Below are positions 1 to 7,805 of a stretch of DNA of 46,079 bases, piece by piece. Location of the stretch: NCBI GenBank assembly GCA_902793285.1, contig CADBCV010000025.1:1-46079 (forward strand), given 5' to 3'. Position numbers and translations under genes: made by a program. Position 1 is the stretch's first letter; each line of letters opens with the position of its first letter. The stretch is from Oscillospiraceae bacterium. Its GTDB lineage: Bacteria > Bacillota > Clostridia > Oscillospirales > Oscillospiraceae. A model generated the notes under the pieces. It was given only the letters and a program-made list of their open reading frames with translations, was not told the origin of the DNA and did not search any database.

Positions 1-26
1 CTAAACCGGGCGCAGGACAGTCGATC

Positions 27-84
27 CCTCAGTCATGGCCTCGCGTGGGATCGGCCATGACAGCTCCCTTTTCGAAAGGGAGCT
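27..84. repeat. Two-hairpin intergenic repeat
   Basis: Two palindromes in tandem: GTCATGGCC (32-40) pairs with GGCCATGAC (53-61), and AGCTCCCTTT (62-71) with AAAGGGAGCT (75-84). The same design (a CCCTCAGTCA start, one hairpin, then a CTCCCT...AGGGAG hairpin) recurs at 22358-22402, and the second hairpin recurs at 23753-23769 and 45982-46004. This looks like a dispersed chromosomal repeat. The rest of 1-173 shows no gene or DnaA boxes that I can see. Confidence 0.7.
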
Positions 85-173
85 TAGAAGCTGTGCAAAC
101 CCGATACCCATAAAAATTTTTTAGGCGCGCGGAGAAGAAACAGAAACATCGCAGATCGCAGAAAACATTTTTG

Positions 174-203
174 TTGACAAAACGCTTGCGTTTCTATTAT
201 AAT
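174..203 (+). promoter_or_regulatory. Promoter of the rpmH operon
   Basis: A perfect -35 TTGACA (174-179) and a perfect -10 TATAAT (198-203) are separated by 18 bp. The first gene downstream is rpmH, so this probably drives rpmH-rnpA-yidD and perhaps yidC-khpB. Confidence 0.85.
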
Positions 204-316
204 ACCAATTCGGCGGCACCTGCCGCGGATCAGATTTGTCAACTGCTTCTCCGCCACCGGCGGGGATGTTGAGTAATTTTCAGAATCCCAAGGATTCAGA
301 GAAAGGAGTGCACCCC
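204..316 (+). other. Untranslated leader of rpmH
   Basis: About 100 nt separate the predicted transcription start (about 210) from the rpmH start. Two small GC hairpins lie in it: GCGGC (213-217) with GCCGC (222-226), and CCGCC (251-255) with GGCGG (259-263). The strong ribosome site AAAGGAG lies at 303-308. No known riboswitch is recognised. An in-frame upstream extension back to 236 has no ribosome site and does not match L34. Confidence 0.5.
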
Positions 317-451
317 ATGCTGCGTACCTATCAGCCCAAGAAGCTCCAGCGCAAGAAAGAGCACGGCTTCCGCAAGAGAATGAAGACGGCGAACGGCCGC
401 AAGGTCCTTGCCCGCCGCAGAGCGAAAGGCAGAGCCCAGCTCAGCGCCTGA
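317..451 (+). CDS. rpmH: Large ribosomal subunit protein bL34
   Basis: A 44-residue basic protein of the 50S subunit. It starts MLRTYQPKK and carries the family signature of an [11 protein letters not shown] stretch followed by [14 protein letters not shown]. The length is exactly typical of L34. The start at 317 was chosen because GAAAGGAG lies 9 nt upstream and the family begins at this Met; the frame is open further upstream but lacks homology. It is the first gene of the classic rpmH-rnpA-yidD-yidC-khpB cluster, behind a consensus promoter. Identification is near certain. Confidence 0.98.
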   Translation: MLRTYQPKKLQRKKEHGFRKRMKTANGRKVLARRRAKGRAQLSA

Positions 452-555
452 GGCGCACCGTGAACAGGCTATCGGGAATATGACTCAGGGCGGAGCGATC
501 CGCCCTTTAGGTGCTTGTGCGCCTTTTGCATGAGCGCCGAAAAGCGGGGAGAGAC

Positions 556-903
556 GTGAAGCAGAGCTATACCTTAAAAAAGAACAGCGACTTTCGCCGT
601 CTCTACGGAAAGGGAAAGAGCGCGGCCGCGCCGTATCTCGTGGTCTACTGCCGGAAAAACCGCCTGGACCACAACCGAACGGGCTACACCGTGTCCACGA
701 AGCTCGGGGGCGCGGTGGTGCGAAACCGTGTCCGCCGCCGCCTGCGCGAGATCGTGCGCCTGAACCGGGACCGGCTTTTGCCGGGCTGGGATGTCGTGCT
801 GGTGGCGCGCACGCGCGCCGTGGACGCGCCGTTCCGGCAGCTTGAGCGCGCCTATCTCACGCTCTGCGCAAAGCTCGGCCTTCTGCGGGAGGGCGCGGAA
901 TGA
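556..903 (+). CDS. rnpA: Ribonuclease P protein component
   Basis: The small basic protein subunit of RNase P, which binds the catalytic RNA and helps it remove 5' leaders from pre-tRNAs. Taking the GTG at 556, it is 115 residues, normal for RnpA, and begins with the family's [18 protein letters not shown]. The RNR motif with RRRLREIVR (about 56-68) forms the conserved RNA-binding helix. A GTG at 511 would add 15 residues not expected in the family; GGGGAG precedes 556, though closely (about 3-4 nt), so the start is slightly uncertain. Its stop overlaps the yidD start as ATGA, which implies translational coupling. Confidence 0.95.
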   Translation: MKQSYTLKKNSDFRRLYGKGKSAAAPYLVVYCRKNRLDHNRTGYTVSTKLGGAVVRNRVRRRLREIVRLNRDRLLPGWDVVLVARTRAVDAPFRQLERAYLTLCAKLGLLREGAE

Positions 904-1118
904 AGGCGCTGCTCCTCTTTCTCATCCGCTTTTACAGGCGGCATATCTCCCCTTTGCGCCAGCCCTGCTGCCGCTTTACCCCGACCTGTTCCCAGTACGC
1001 CCTGGAGGCCATCGAAAAATACGGCGCTCTCAGGGGCGGCTGGATGGCCCTGCGCAGAATCTGCTGCTGCCACCCGTTCTATCACGGGCGGCGCGGCATC
1101 TATGACCCCGTTCCTTGA
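900..1118 (+). CDS. yidD: Membrane protein insertion efficiency factor YidD
   Basis: A 72-residue member of the YidD (haemolytic domain) family, which sits at the inner face of the membrane and assists YidC-dependent insertion. Visible signatures are an N-terminal amphipathic/hydrophobic helix, the [11 protein letters not shown] segment, the [19 protein letters not shown] core with conserved cysteines, [15 protein letters not shown], and a short tail ending YDPVP. It overlaps rnpA by 4 nt and lies 32 bp before yidC, the usual order. Confidence 0.96.
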   Translation: MKALLLFLIRFYRRHISPLRQPCCRFTPTCSQYALEAIEKYGALRGGWMALRRICCCHPFYHGRRGIYDPVP

Positions 1119-1150
1119 CGGGTATCTCTATTTGAACTGAGGAATGAATT

Positions 1151-2527
1151 ATGTCATTTGGGGAAATCATAACCTGGCCGTTTGCAAAGCTGATGGTCTG
1201 GCTCTATAACCTGACCGGAAACTACGGCATTGCGCTGTGCCTTTTCGCCCTGGCCGTAAACCTCATCATGACCCCCTTTATGGCCAAGAGCAAAAAGAGC
1301 ATGATGCGCTCCTCCCGCCTCCAGCCCAGGATCCAGGAGCTGCAGAAGCGGCATGAGGGCAACCAGCAGAAGCTCAATGCCGAGATGCAGAAGCTCTACC
1401 AGGAAGAGGGCATCAACCCCATGTCCGGCTGTCTCTGGTCCCTGATCCCCTTTCCCATCCTGATCGCCCTGTACTCCGTCGTCCGCCAGCCCCTGACGCG
1501 CATGATGTTCGTCGCCCAGGAGTTCGTGACGACCCTGCAGGACTACTTCGTGGGCAAGGGCCTCTATGAGGCCGCCGCCGGCCGCGCGAGCGCCTATCAG
1601 GAGATCGAGCTTGCCAAGCTCACCCACGCAAACTGGACCGCCGTGACCACCGATCTCGCCGACAAGCTGGACCCGAACCTTTTGGATCTGGATTTCAGCT
1701 TCCTCGGCCTGAATCTCGGCGATCAGCCCCAGTGGAACTTCTTTGCCAACACCGACTGGTCCAAGCCCTCCGTGTGGGGCCCGGCTCTCGGGCTGTTTCT
1801 GATCCCGTTCATCTCCGCCGCTCTCTCGTGGCTCTCCATGAAGATCAGCTCCGCGACGAACCCCACGCAGAACGACAACGCCCAGGCCGCCGCCACCATG
1901 AACACCATGAATCTCATGATGCCCCTGATGAGCGTGTGGATCTGCTTTGTCATGCCCGCCGCCATGGGCATCTACTGGATCGCAAACTCCGTCTTCGGCA
2001 TGGCCCGCGACTATATCCTCACCAAGAAGTACAAGGCGGAGCTTGACGAGGAGGACAAGGCCAAGGCCGCGGAGCGCGCCGCGAAGGAGGCCGAGATCGA
2101 GACCAAGCGCGCCGAGTATGAGCGTCTCAAGGCCGAGGGCAAGACCCCCCTCAACACCAACACGAGCAAGAAAAAGCTCCAGGCCAGCGAGAAGCAGAAG
2201 CTGGACGAGCGCAAGGCCGCCCTGGACCGCGCCGACCGCGCAGCGAGACGCGAGCGCCTCGGCATCAAGGAGACCGAAAAGCCCGCCTCCCAGGTCGGCA
2301 ACCGCCGCTACGCGAGAGGCCGCGCCTACGTGCCGGACCGCTTCAGCAATCCCGAGGGGGCCGAGGCCGCAACCCTCGCAGCCGCCGAAGCGTCCGAGAA
2401 CGCCCCCGCCATTGACGACGCCGTTGAGGAAGTGAGCGCCGCCGTGGAGGAGATCCAGGCCGCCGCCGACGAGGAAGTCAGCGCCGCCGTCGAAGAGATC
2501 CAGGCCGCCGAGAGCGAGCAAGAGTAA
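1151..2527 (+). CDS. yidC: Membrane protein insertase YidC/Oxa1 family
   Basis: A 458-residue insertase that integrates membrane proteins alone or with SecYEG. Hydrophobic segments lie near residues 23-44, 92-112, 208-230 and 254-284. Between the first two is the cytosolic basic/coiled loop (SRLQPRIQELQKRHEG, 55-70) typical of the family. No lipobox is visible at the N-terminus. The C-terminal ~160 residues are highly charged, probably coiled coil, and end in two near-identical EEVSAAVEEIQAA units. This tail is longer than usual and may contact ribosomes, which is an inference. GAGG precedes the ATG. It is followed at 17 bp by khpB. Confidence 0.95.
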   Translation: MSFGEIITWPFAKLMVWLYNLTGNYGIALCLFALAVNLIMTPFMAKSKKSMMRSSRLQPRIQELQKRHEGNQQKLNAEMQKLYQEEGINPMSGCLWSLIPFPILIALYSVVRQPLTRMMFVAQEFVTTLQDYFVGKGLYEAAAGRASAYQEIELAKLTHANWTAVTTDLADKLDPNLLDLDFSFLGLNLGDQPQWNFFANTDWSKPSVWGPALGLFLIPFISAALSWLSMKISSATNPTQNDNAQAAATMNTMNLMMPLMSVWICFVMPAAMGIYWIANSVFGMARDYILTKKYKAELDEEDKAKAAERAAKEAEIETKRAEYERLKAEGKTPLNTNTSKKKLQASEKQKLDERKAALDRADRAARRERLGIKETEKPASQVGNRRYARGRAYVPDRFSNPEGAEAATLAAAEASENAPAIDDAVEEVSAAVEEIQAAADEEVSAAVEEIQAAESEQE

Positions 2528-2544
2528 ACAGGAGTTAAGAGATT

Positions 2545-3417
2545 ATGATCAATACACTGGAAAAGTCCGCCCGCACGGTGGACGCCGCCGTGGACGAGGC
2601 CCTCAAGGAACTGGGGATGAGCCGTGACGACGTGTCGGTCGAGATCCTGGAGATGGGCAAGACCGGCTTCCTCGGCTTCGGCGCGACGCCCGCGCGTGTG
2701 CGCGTGAGCTATGAGACCCCGGACCCCGAGCCTGTCAAGCCCGCACCCAGGAAGAGCGAAAAACCCGCCCCCGCAAAGGCCGAGAAGCCCGCCCCTGCGC
2801 CGAAGGCAGAAAAGCCGGCCGCGCCGAAGACCGAGAAGCCCGCAAAGGCGGAAAAGGCCGAGAAAACCGAAAAGATCGAGAAGACAGAGAAGCCCGTGCC
2901 CGCCGCGGAGCCCGATGGCGAGAGCCCTGACTACGCCGCGATCCGCAGCTTCCTCTCGGGCCTTCTGGAGCGCATGGGTGTCACCGCCGACATGGAGATC
3001 ACGCCCCGCGACAACGGCGGCATCAACGTGAACCTCACCGGTTCCGCCATGGGCGCCATCATCGGCCGCCGCGGCGAGACCCTCGACGCCATCCAGCATC
3101 TCACGAACTATGTCGTCAACAAGGACAGCGACAAGCGCCTGCACATCTCCGTCGACGCCGAGGCCTACCGCTCCAAGAGAGAGGAATCCCTCTCAAGGCT
3201 CGCCGAGAAGATGGCGGAGAAGGCCATCAAATACAAGCGCAGCATGGCTCTCGAGCCGATGAACTCCTATGAGCGCCATGTGATCCATACCGCCCTGCAG
3301 AATTACGAGGGCGTGACCACGAGCTCCACCGGGGTCGAGCCGAACCGCCGCGTCGTAGTCTCCTACGTCAAGCCCGAGAAGCCCGACAACAAACCCAAGA
3401 GCCGCGAGTGGGCATAA
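2545..3417 (+). CDS. khpB: RNA-binding protein KhpB (Jag/EloR)
   Basis: A 290-residue protein with three recognisable parts: a Jag_N domain (about 1-55, with the KTGFLGFG motif), a KH domain with the GRRG loop (174-177), and a C-terminal R3H domain (R244 and H248 of RxxxH). A linker of about 60 residues (63-118), almost only Lys, Pro, Ala and Glu, separates Jag_N from KH and is unusually long. In Firmicutes KhpB partners KhpA and affects cell elongation and division by binding RNA. It lies directly after yidC, its usual position, and is last in the cluster. The mnmE/mnmG genes that often follow are absent here. Confidence 0.94.
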   Translation: MINTLEKSARTVDAAVDEALKELGMSRDDVSVEILEMGKTGFLGFGATPARVRVSYETPDPEPVKPAPRKSEKPAPAKAEKPAPAPKAEKPAAPKTEKPAKAEKAEKTEKIEKTEKPVPAAEPDGESPDYAAIRSFLSGLLERMGVTADMEITPRDNGGINVNLTGSAMGAIIGRRGETLDAIQHLTNYVVNKDSDKRLHISVDAEAYRSKREESLSRLAEKMAEKAIKYKRSMALEPMNSYERHVIHTALQNYEGVTTSSTGVEPNRRVVVSYVKPEKPDNKPKSREWA

Positions 3418-3420
3418 TAT

Positions 3421-3527
3421 CCATTGCGAACACGGTTCGCAATGGAGGACTTGCGCTTATCGCACACGGCGGTGCGTAACACGCCGTGTTTGGTCGGCGC
3501 AAGGCTTCGCGGAGCTCCGCTTATGGT
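3421..3527. repeat. Palindrome cluster between khpB and acpP
   Basis: Successive perfect palindromes: CCATTGCGAA (3421-3430) with TTCGCAATGG (3436-3445), then an ACACGGCG/CGCCGTGT pair spanning about 3462-3490, then a short GCGGAGCTCCGC. The first resembles the ATTGCAAA/TTTGCAAT hairpin at 21367-21387. Probably an intergenic repeat element; no coding signal. Confidence 0.5.
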
Positions 3528-3564
3528 GTGTATGAGGCGGCAAAGCTGCCTCATACACTTTTTT
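3528..3564 (+). terminator. Rho-independent terminator after khpB
   Basis: GTGTATGAGGC (3528-3538) pairs perfectly with GCCTCATACAC (3548-3558) and is followed by six T residues. It ends the rpmH-khpB transcription unit before acpP. Confidence 0.85.
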
Positions 3565-3683
3565 AATATTCCGGAATCTTACAATTGCGGGCAATCGTAC
3601 AAATATTGAAATCCGCTCTTGCATCCCGGCGCTATTTGTAGTACCATGCTGATGCAAAGGAATGGACTTCGGAGGAGATACAC

Positions 3684-3911
3684 ATGATTTTTGAAAATGT
3701 CAGAGACGCCCTTGCACAGCAGTTTGAGGTGGAGCCGGAAACCATCACCCCGGACACCAATCTGATCGACGACCTCGGCGCCGACTCTCTCGATGTGGTC
3801 GAGCTCATCATGTCCCTGGAGGATATGTACGGCATCTCCATCACCGATGAGGACGCGGCCCAGCTCTTCACCGTGCGGAAGATCGTCGATTATCTGGAGA
3901 AGCTCCAGTAA
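3684..3911 (+). CDS. acpP: Acyl carrier protein
   Basis: A 75-residue acidic four-helix carrier of acyl chains for fatty acid and phospholipid synthesis. The GADSLD motif places the phosphopantetheine-accepting serine at residue 35. Length and the IDDLGADSLDVVELIMSLED core are typical. CGGAGGAGA lies just upstream of the ATG. It is transcribed alone, with terminators on both sides, rather than within a fab cluster. A promoter between 3565 and 3660 is expected; a weak TTGCAT...TACCAT pair is the best candidate seen. Confidence 0.97.
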   Translation: MIFENVRDALAQQFEVEPETITPDTNLIDDLGADSLDVVELIMSLEDMYGISITDEDAAQLFTVRKIVDYLEKLQ

Positions 3912-3930
3912 AAAGGAAAGCTACACAACG

Positions 3931-3959
3931 AAAAAGCGCTGCGATCGCAGCGCTTTTTT
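3931..3959. terminator. Bidirectional terminator between acpP and ccsB
   Basis: A perfectly symmetric AAAAAGCGCTGCGATC/GATCGCAGCGCTTTTTT palindrome. It can end acpP on + and the convergent ccsB transcript on -. Confidence 0.9.
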
Positions 3960-3964
3960 GTGCT

Positions 3965-4753
3965 TTACCCGTAGGTGTGCAGGCCGTGCATGAAGGTGTT
4001 GACGCCGGCAAAGGTGAAGAACACCACCGGCACCGCGATCACGAGAAACCAGGCCATGGCGGTCCCCCTGCGCTTCATGCGCAGGCGCAGGTGCAGGTAC
4101 ACCGCGTAGATGATCCAGGTGATGAGGGCCCAGACCTCCTTGGGGTCCCAGGTCCAGAAGGCGGACCATGCCTGCTCGGCCCAGATGGCGCCGGAGAGGA
4201 TCACGACCGTGAGAAACAGAAAGCCGAAGGCCACAAGGCGATAGCTCAGATAGTCCATCTGGCGGAGGGCCCGCTCGTCCGCGCTCTGCTTCTTGACGGC
4301 CAGCAGATAGCGCAGGGAGATGCTGCCCGCGATGACGAAGGCGGAATAGCTCAAAACCGCCGAGCCGATGTGTACGCCGAACCAGGCGCTGCGCAGGGCG
4401 GGCATGAGGTCGCGGATCTCCATGGGCTGGAGGGCGGCATAGGTCATGACAAGAAGCGCCGCCGGCATCGCCACGACCGAGAGCCAGTCGGTTTTGAGCC
4501 GACCGCGCAAGACAATAAGCATCAGCGCCACGCCCCAGGCAAAGGCGTTGGCAAACTCAAACTGGTTCGACAGCGGCAGGCGCTTTGCCGCAATGCCGCG
4601 CACGATGAGGAAGACCGTGTGTACCGCGAAGGCCCCGAGAAACACAAACCAGGCGGATTTCAGCAGCTTGTCCTTCTTGAAAGCGGCGCCGGTAAATTCC
4701 AGAATGACGGCGATACCGTACAGCACAAAGGCGGCAAAGAAGATGAATTTCAT
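3965..4753 (-). CDS. ccsB: Cytochrome c biogenesis protein CcsB/ResC (heme handling)
   Basis: A 262-residue multi-spanning membrane protein of System II cytochrome c maturation. It handles and exports heme and, with ResB, attaches it to CXXCH motifs outside the cytoplasm. The tryptophan-rich WWD signature runs through 191-213 (WAEQAW, then FWTWDPKEVWALITW). Candidate heme-ligand histidines are H128, H221 and H256/H259 in the C-terminal MHGLH. Seven to eight hydrophobic segments are visible. It follows resB at 61 bp, and both follow nrfA, so its likely substrate is that multiheme enzyme. Confidence 0.93.
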   Translation of the reverse strand: MKFIFFAAFVLYGIAVILEFTGAAFKKDKLLKSAWFVFLGAFAVHTVFLIVRGIAAKRLPLSNQFEFANAFAWGVALMLIVLRGRLKTDWLSVVAMPAALLVMTYAALQPMEIRDLMPALRSAWFGVHIGSAVLSYSAFVIAGSISLRYLLAVKKQSADERALRQMDYLSYRLVAFGFLFLTVVILSGAIWAEQAWSAFWTWDPKEVWALITWIIYAVYLHLRLRMKRRGTAMAWFLVIAVPVVFFTFAGVNTFMHGLHTYG

Positions 4754-4778
4754 AAGCTATCCCTTCCTGTTTTTAATC

Positions 4779-4793
4779 GTCCCCGAAGGGGAC
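4779..4793. other. Small hairpin in the resB-ccsB spacer
   Basis: GTCCCC (4779-4784) pairs with GGGGAC (4788-4793) around a 3-nt loop. No T-run follows on the - strand, so it is more likely an mRNA stability element than a terminator. Confidence 0.35.
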
Positions 4794-4814
4794 ACCATAA
4801 CTCCACACTCCACG

Positions 4815-6050
4815 CTATACCTCAAACTCCCGAAATTCTTCGCCGAGCTCGACGCGCATGTGCTCCGGCTTCGGCCCCGCGACGGCATAGCCCTCGGAAT
4901 CGAGCTTTACAAGCACCGGCTCGCAGAAGAACGTGATATAGAGCCCCGCGATCATCAGCGTGAAGGCCGCCACCAGAAGGGCGTTCAAGAGCGGGGAGAC
5001 GTGCTTTATGCGGATGCCGGGGTACTCCACCGGGGCGTTGAAGGTAAAGCGCAGGTTCATGACCGTGAGCTCGTCCCCCGGCAGGGCCAGCGTGGGCGTA
5101 AAGACCCCGTCGGAGATCACCTGCACCTGGTAGATGGGGTTGGGGTAGCTGCCCTCGGTGATGGTGATGAGGGTGACGTTCCCGCTCGGGTCGCGGATAT
5201 AGTCGGGGTAGAGCGTGTCGTAGAGTATGCCGGTCACCCCGTCGGCGGAGAGATAGGTCTGCTCGGTCAGGAGAAAATCGTCCGTGCCGCCGGTCTCGAG
5301 GTTCGTGACCGTGACGGAGCCCGCCGTGCCGAAGGTCTGCTGGAAGAGCTTCCAGGGCCCGAAGGAGAAGGGGTGGTTGACCTTGAGTTCGGCAAGCTCG
5401 CTGCGCCGCCCGTCGGGGAGGGTAACCTGCACATGGCTCTGGTAGTCGAGCCGCCCCGTCTCGTCCGCGATGCGAAAGTCGCGGACGTGGATCTCGGTCC
5501 CGTCCTCCATGAAAATGGATTCGCCCGGCATACAGTCCCGGTCCACCACCGTCGGCGTGTAGAGGGCGAGGGCCCCGAAGACCACCGTCAGTAAAATCGA
5601 GAGGTGGGTGATGAAGCTGCCGCAGCGCCCGAAGCTGTGCTTGCGGTAGATCTCGACCTCGCCGATCCGCTCCCGCCGGCAGCGGCGGTCCGTGAGATAG
5701 GCGCGCAGCCGCTCGACCCCCTCGGGCGTGAGGCGCACGGCGTCGGGGAGCCCGGCCGCGCGCTCCGTCTCGCCCCGGGCCGCGCTCACGACCTTGCGGA
5801 TGCGCAGCAGCGAGCAGAGGCTGAGATTGAGGCACAGCAGCACGAGGAGCGCGATGAAGTACCAGCTTTCAAAGACGCGGTTCAGCCTTAGGAGCAGGAT
5901 CACGCCGTGGAAGGAGCGGTAGGTCTGCGCGTACCAGGCGACGGCGCGGCCCTGGGGGATCACGGTGCCCGCCACGGAGCAGAGCGCGATCAGCACCAGG
6001 AGCAAAATCCCGAAGCGCATGGAGCGCAGATAGTTGAACACTTTTTTCAT
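4815..6050 (-). CDS. resB: Cytochrome c biogenesis protein ResB
   Basis: About 411 residues, the Ccs1/ResB partner of CcsB in the heme-lyase complex of System II. N-terminal features are a MRFGILLLVLIALCSVAGT helix, the VIPQG motif that follows it, a second helix with WYFIALLVLLCLNLSLC, then a third near FITHLSILLTVVFGA. A large extracytoplasmic domain follows, and a last helix lies near VAAFTLMIAGLYITF. The second of two closely spaced Met codons (6050) is preferred: AAGGGG lies 8-9 nt upstream of it but only 2 nt from the first (6056). It precedes ccsB. An intrinsic terminator lies immediately upstream, so expression relative to nrfA is probably tuned. Confidence 0.92.
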   Translation of the reverse strand: MKKVFNYLRSMRFGILLLVLIALCSVAGTVIPQGRAVAWYAQTYRSFHGVILLLRLNRVFESWYFIALLVLLCLNLSLCSLLRIRKVVSAARGETERAAGLPDAVRLTPEGVERLRAYLTDRRCRRERIGEVEIYRKHSFGRCGSFITHLSILLTVVFGALALYTPTVVDRDCMPGESIFMEDGTEIHVRDFRIADETGRLDYQSHVQVTLPDGRRSELAELKVNHPFSFGPWKLFQQTFGTAGSVTVTNLETGGTDDFLLTEQTYLSADGVTGILYDTLYPDYIRDPSGNVTLITITEGSYPNPIYQVQVISDGVFTPTLALPGDELTVMNLRFTFNAPVEYPGIRIKHVSPLLNALLVAAFTLMIAGLYITFFCEPVLVKLDSEGYAVAGPKPEHMRVELGEEFREFEV

Positions 6051-6066
6051 GGGCATTTCCCCTTGT

Positions 6067-6104
6067 AAAAAAGCTGCCCGCCCTCTGGGGCGGGCAGCTT
6101 TTTT
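6067..6104 (-). terminator. Terminator between nrfA and resB
   Basis: GCTGCCCGCCC (6073-6083) pairs perfectly with GGGCGGGCAGC (6088-6098); read on -, six T residues follow. It lies 14 bp after the nrfA stop and about 15 bp before the resB ribosome site, leaving no room for a resB promoter between them. Confidence 0.88.
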
Positions 6105-6118
6105 GATGTGGTGTTTCC

Positions 6119-7699
6119 TCAGCGGGTGAGGGCGAAGAGAAGCTGGGTGGCTTCCCCGCAGAGCGCGTCAGCCCTGTCGAGGCAGTCATAGGTGAGGGAC
6201 GGGTTGTGCACGCCCTCGGCATTCTCCACGAACACGAAGTCCCAATAGAACTGGCTGTCGCGGGCAAGCTGCCGGATCTCGGCCAGATCCTCGTCCGTGT
6301 ACTTGCCGCTCTCCACCGCCTGGGCCAGAAGCTCTGTCAGATACTCGAGCTCATAGCCGACCTCGTAGGTGCGGGTCTCCACCTTCTGCTGCACGCCGCG
6401 GACCTCAGACGCGAGATCCTTGTGGCAGACGGAGCAGGTGTTTTCCAGAAGGGCGGGGTTATCCAGCGGGCTTATGAGATTGTGGCTGTGGTAGGTGCTG
6501 CCGTCCGCCCTGGTCTCCACGGGCATGTGGCAGTCCGCGCAGGTGAAGGTGTTCGCATGGGGGCTCCCCGCGCCGAGGAAGGTCTCAAACTCGGGGTGCT
6601 GGACCTTGATCTGCTTGACGCCCGTGCGGGGGTTCGTCCAGTCGGCGAAGGGCTCCCCGTTCGGGAAGTTCGCGCCGTCGTTGAAGTAGGCCAGCATCGT
6701 CTCGGGCGCCATGGACGCAAGACTATTGTGGGCGATGGTGGTGGCCTTCGTGTCGGGGGCGAAGTAATACTCGTTGTGGCACTGGCCGCAGGCGAGGTTT
6801 GCCGGGGCGATCTTGTCAAAGTCATCGCCCACCGCGTCGATCCAGTAGGTGTGGGTCACGGTGATGGGGCCGGGGTTATTCGCGTGGCAGGTGTAGCAGG
6901 AGATGCCCTCCGTGATCTGGGCCTGCACCTCGCTCCAGTCTTTCTGGTAGGCGCTGATGCCCTCCTCGTTCACCATGTTGGTGAAGTCGGGGGTCTTGCA
7001 GGTCCAGCAGTTGGCGAGGGGGTGCGGGCGGCCGGTGGCCTCGATATCCTGCACGTCGTAATAGTGGCCGCGGGCAGCCTTGTAGTCCTTGGCAAAGCCG
7101 TAGCCCTCATACAGGGTGCGGAGCATGGGGTAGATTTCCAGATAGTCTTCCGCCTCGGAGCTCTCCCTGGTCATCATCCAGGAGTTGTACTGCTCGGGGA
7201 ACTGCTCTTTCCAGTCGGCGGCGTGCATCACGGTGACGCCGGACATGGTCTGCACCTTCATCGCGCCGCTGCCCTCGGAAGCGGGAGACGCGGGAGCGGC
7301 AGACGCAGCCGGTGCGGCGGGCTCTGCGGCCGCGCCCTGGTAGGCGGCGGGGTCGAAGCCCATGGACGTGAGGGCCTCGGCGACGGCGGTCTTGATGGCG
7401 GTACTCGTGACGGTCGCGCCGGAGATGCCGTCGACCTCGATGGAGTTTGCCTCGACCATCGCGCCGGGGAGCTTCTCGACGGCGACGGAGCCGATGCCCG
7501 GGGTCACATTGCCGTCGATACCCGTGCCGGTGCCGGTCGCGGTCTGCACCCCGTCCGCGGGCTCTGCGGCCGCACCCTGGTAGGCGGCGGGATCGAAGCC
7601 CATGGACGTGAGGGCCTCGGTGACGGCGGTCTTGATGGCGGTACTTGTGACGGTCGCGCCGGAGATGCCGTCGACCTCGATGGAGTTTGCCTCGACCAT
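6119..7699 (-). CDS. nrfA: Ammonia-forming cytochrome c nitrite reductase (NrfA), 3' part of a frameshifted fusion gene
   Basis: This frame encodes a pentaheme NrfA that reduces nitrite to ammonium outside the cytoplasm. Heme sites, N- to C-terminal: CWTCK at 6995-7009 (the Lys-ligated catalytic heme diagnostic of NrfA), then CYTCH 6884-6898, CGQCH 6776-6790, CADCH 6527-6541 and CSVCH 6422-6436. Upstream in the same frame are most of one FMN_bind-like repeat and all of a second, each with an SGAT flavinylation-type motif (7652-7663 and 7412-7423). The ATG at 7699 is inside a repeat and lacks a ribosome site, so it is not a credible start. The true start is 8295, and the frame is broken by 5 extra bases at 7746-7750. 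Removing them gives one 723-residue protein. No nrfH is adjacent. Confidence 0.9.
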   Translation of the reverse strand: MVEANSIEVDGISGATVTSTAIKTAVTEALTSMGFDPAAYQGAAAEPADGVQTATGTGTGIDGNVTPGIGSVAVEKLPGAMVEANSIEVDGISGATVTSTAIKTAVAEALTSMGFDPAAYQGAAAEPAAPAASAAPASPASEGSGAMKVQTMSGVTVMHAADWKEQFPEQYNSWMMTRESSEAEDYLEIYPMLRTLYEGYGFAKDYKAARGHYYDVQDIEATGRPHPLANCWTCKTPDFTNMVNEEGISAYQKDWSEVQAQITEGISCYTCHANNPGPITVTHTYWIDAVGDDFDKIAPANLACGQCHNEYYFAPDTKATTIAHNSLASMAPETMLAYFNDGANFPNGEPFADWTNPRTGVKQIKVQHPEFETFLGAGSPHANTFTCADCHMPVETRADGSTYHSHNLISPLDNPALLENTCSVCHKDLASEVRGVQQKVETRTYEVGYELEYLTELLAQAVESGKYTDEDLAEIRQLARDSQFYWDFVFVENAEGVHNPSLTYDCLDRADALCGEATQLLFALTR

Positions 7700-7805
7700 C
7701 GCGCCGGGGAGCTTCTCGACGGCGACGGAGCCGATGCCCGGGGTCCGACGACATCGCCGTCGATGCCGGTGCCGGTGCCGGTCGCGGTCTGCACCCCGTC
7801 CGCGG
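7321..7805 (-). repeat. 240-bp tandem repeat encoding FMN_bind-like modules
   Basis: Copies 7321-7560 and 7561-7805 differ at only a handful of positions, mostly within the first 90 bp; the 60 bases at 7441-7500 and 7681-7740 are identical. The only length difference is 5 bases (CGACG on +, 7746-7750) in the copy nearer the gene start. Each encodes an 80-residue module ending in DGISGATVTSTAIKTAV and a GFDPAAYQG tail. The high identity indicates a recent duplication. Confidence 0.92.

Noticed and set aside
1-235. Replication origin next to rpmH
   Set aside because: rpmH often lies beside dnaA/oriC, but no DnaA boxes or dnaA gene are visible in this part.
236-316. N-terminal extension of rpmH from 236
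   Set aside because: No ribosome site and no match to L34; the strong AAAGGAG fits the ATG at 317.
3620-3665. FapR-like operator upstream of acpP (TAGTACC)
   Set aside because: Only seven bases resemble a half-site and the inverted half is missing; not enough for a call.
7504-7699. Programmed ribosomal frameshift joining the two halves of the NrfA fusion
   Set aside because: No slippery heptamer of the usual kind or stimulatory structure is evident at the break, and a 5-nt insertion relative to the sister repeat explains the shift directly.
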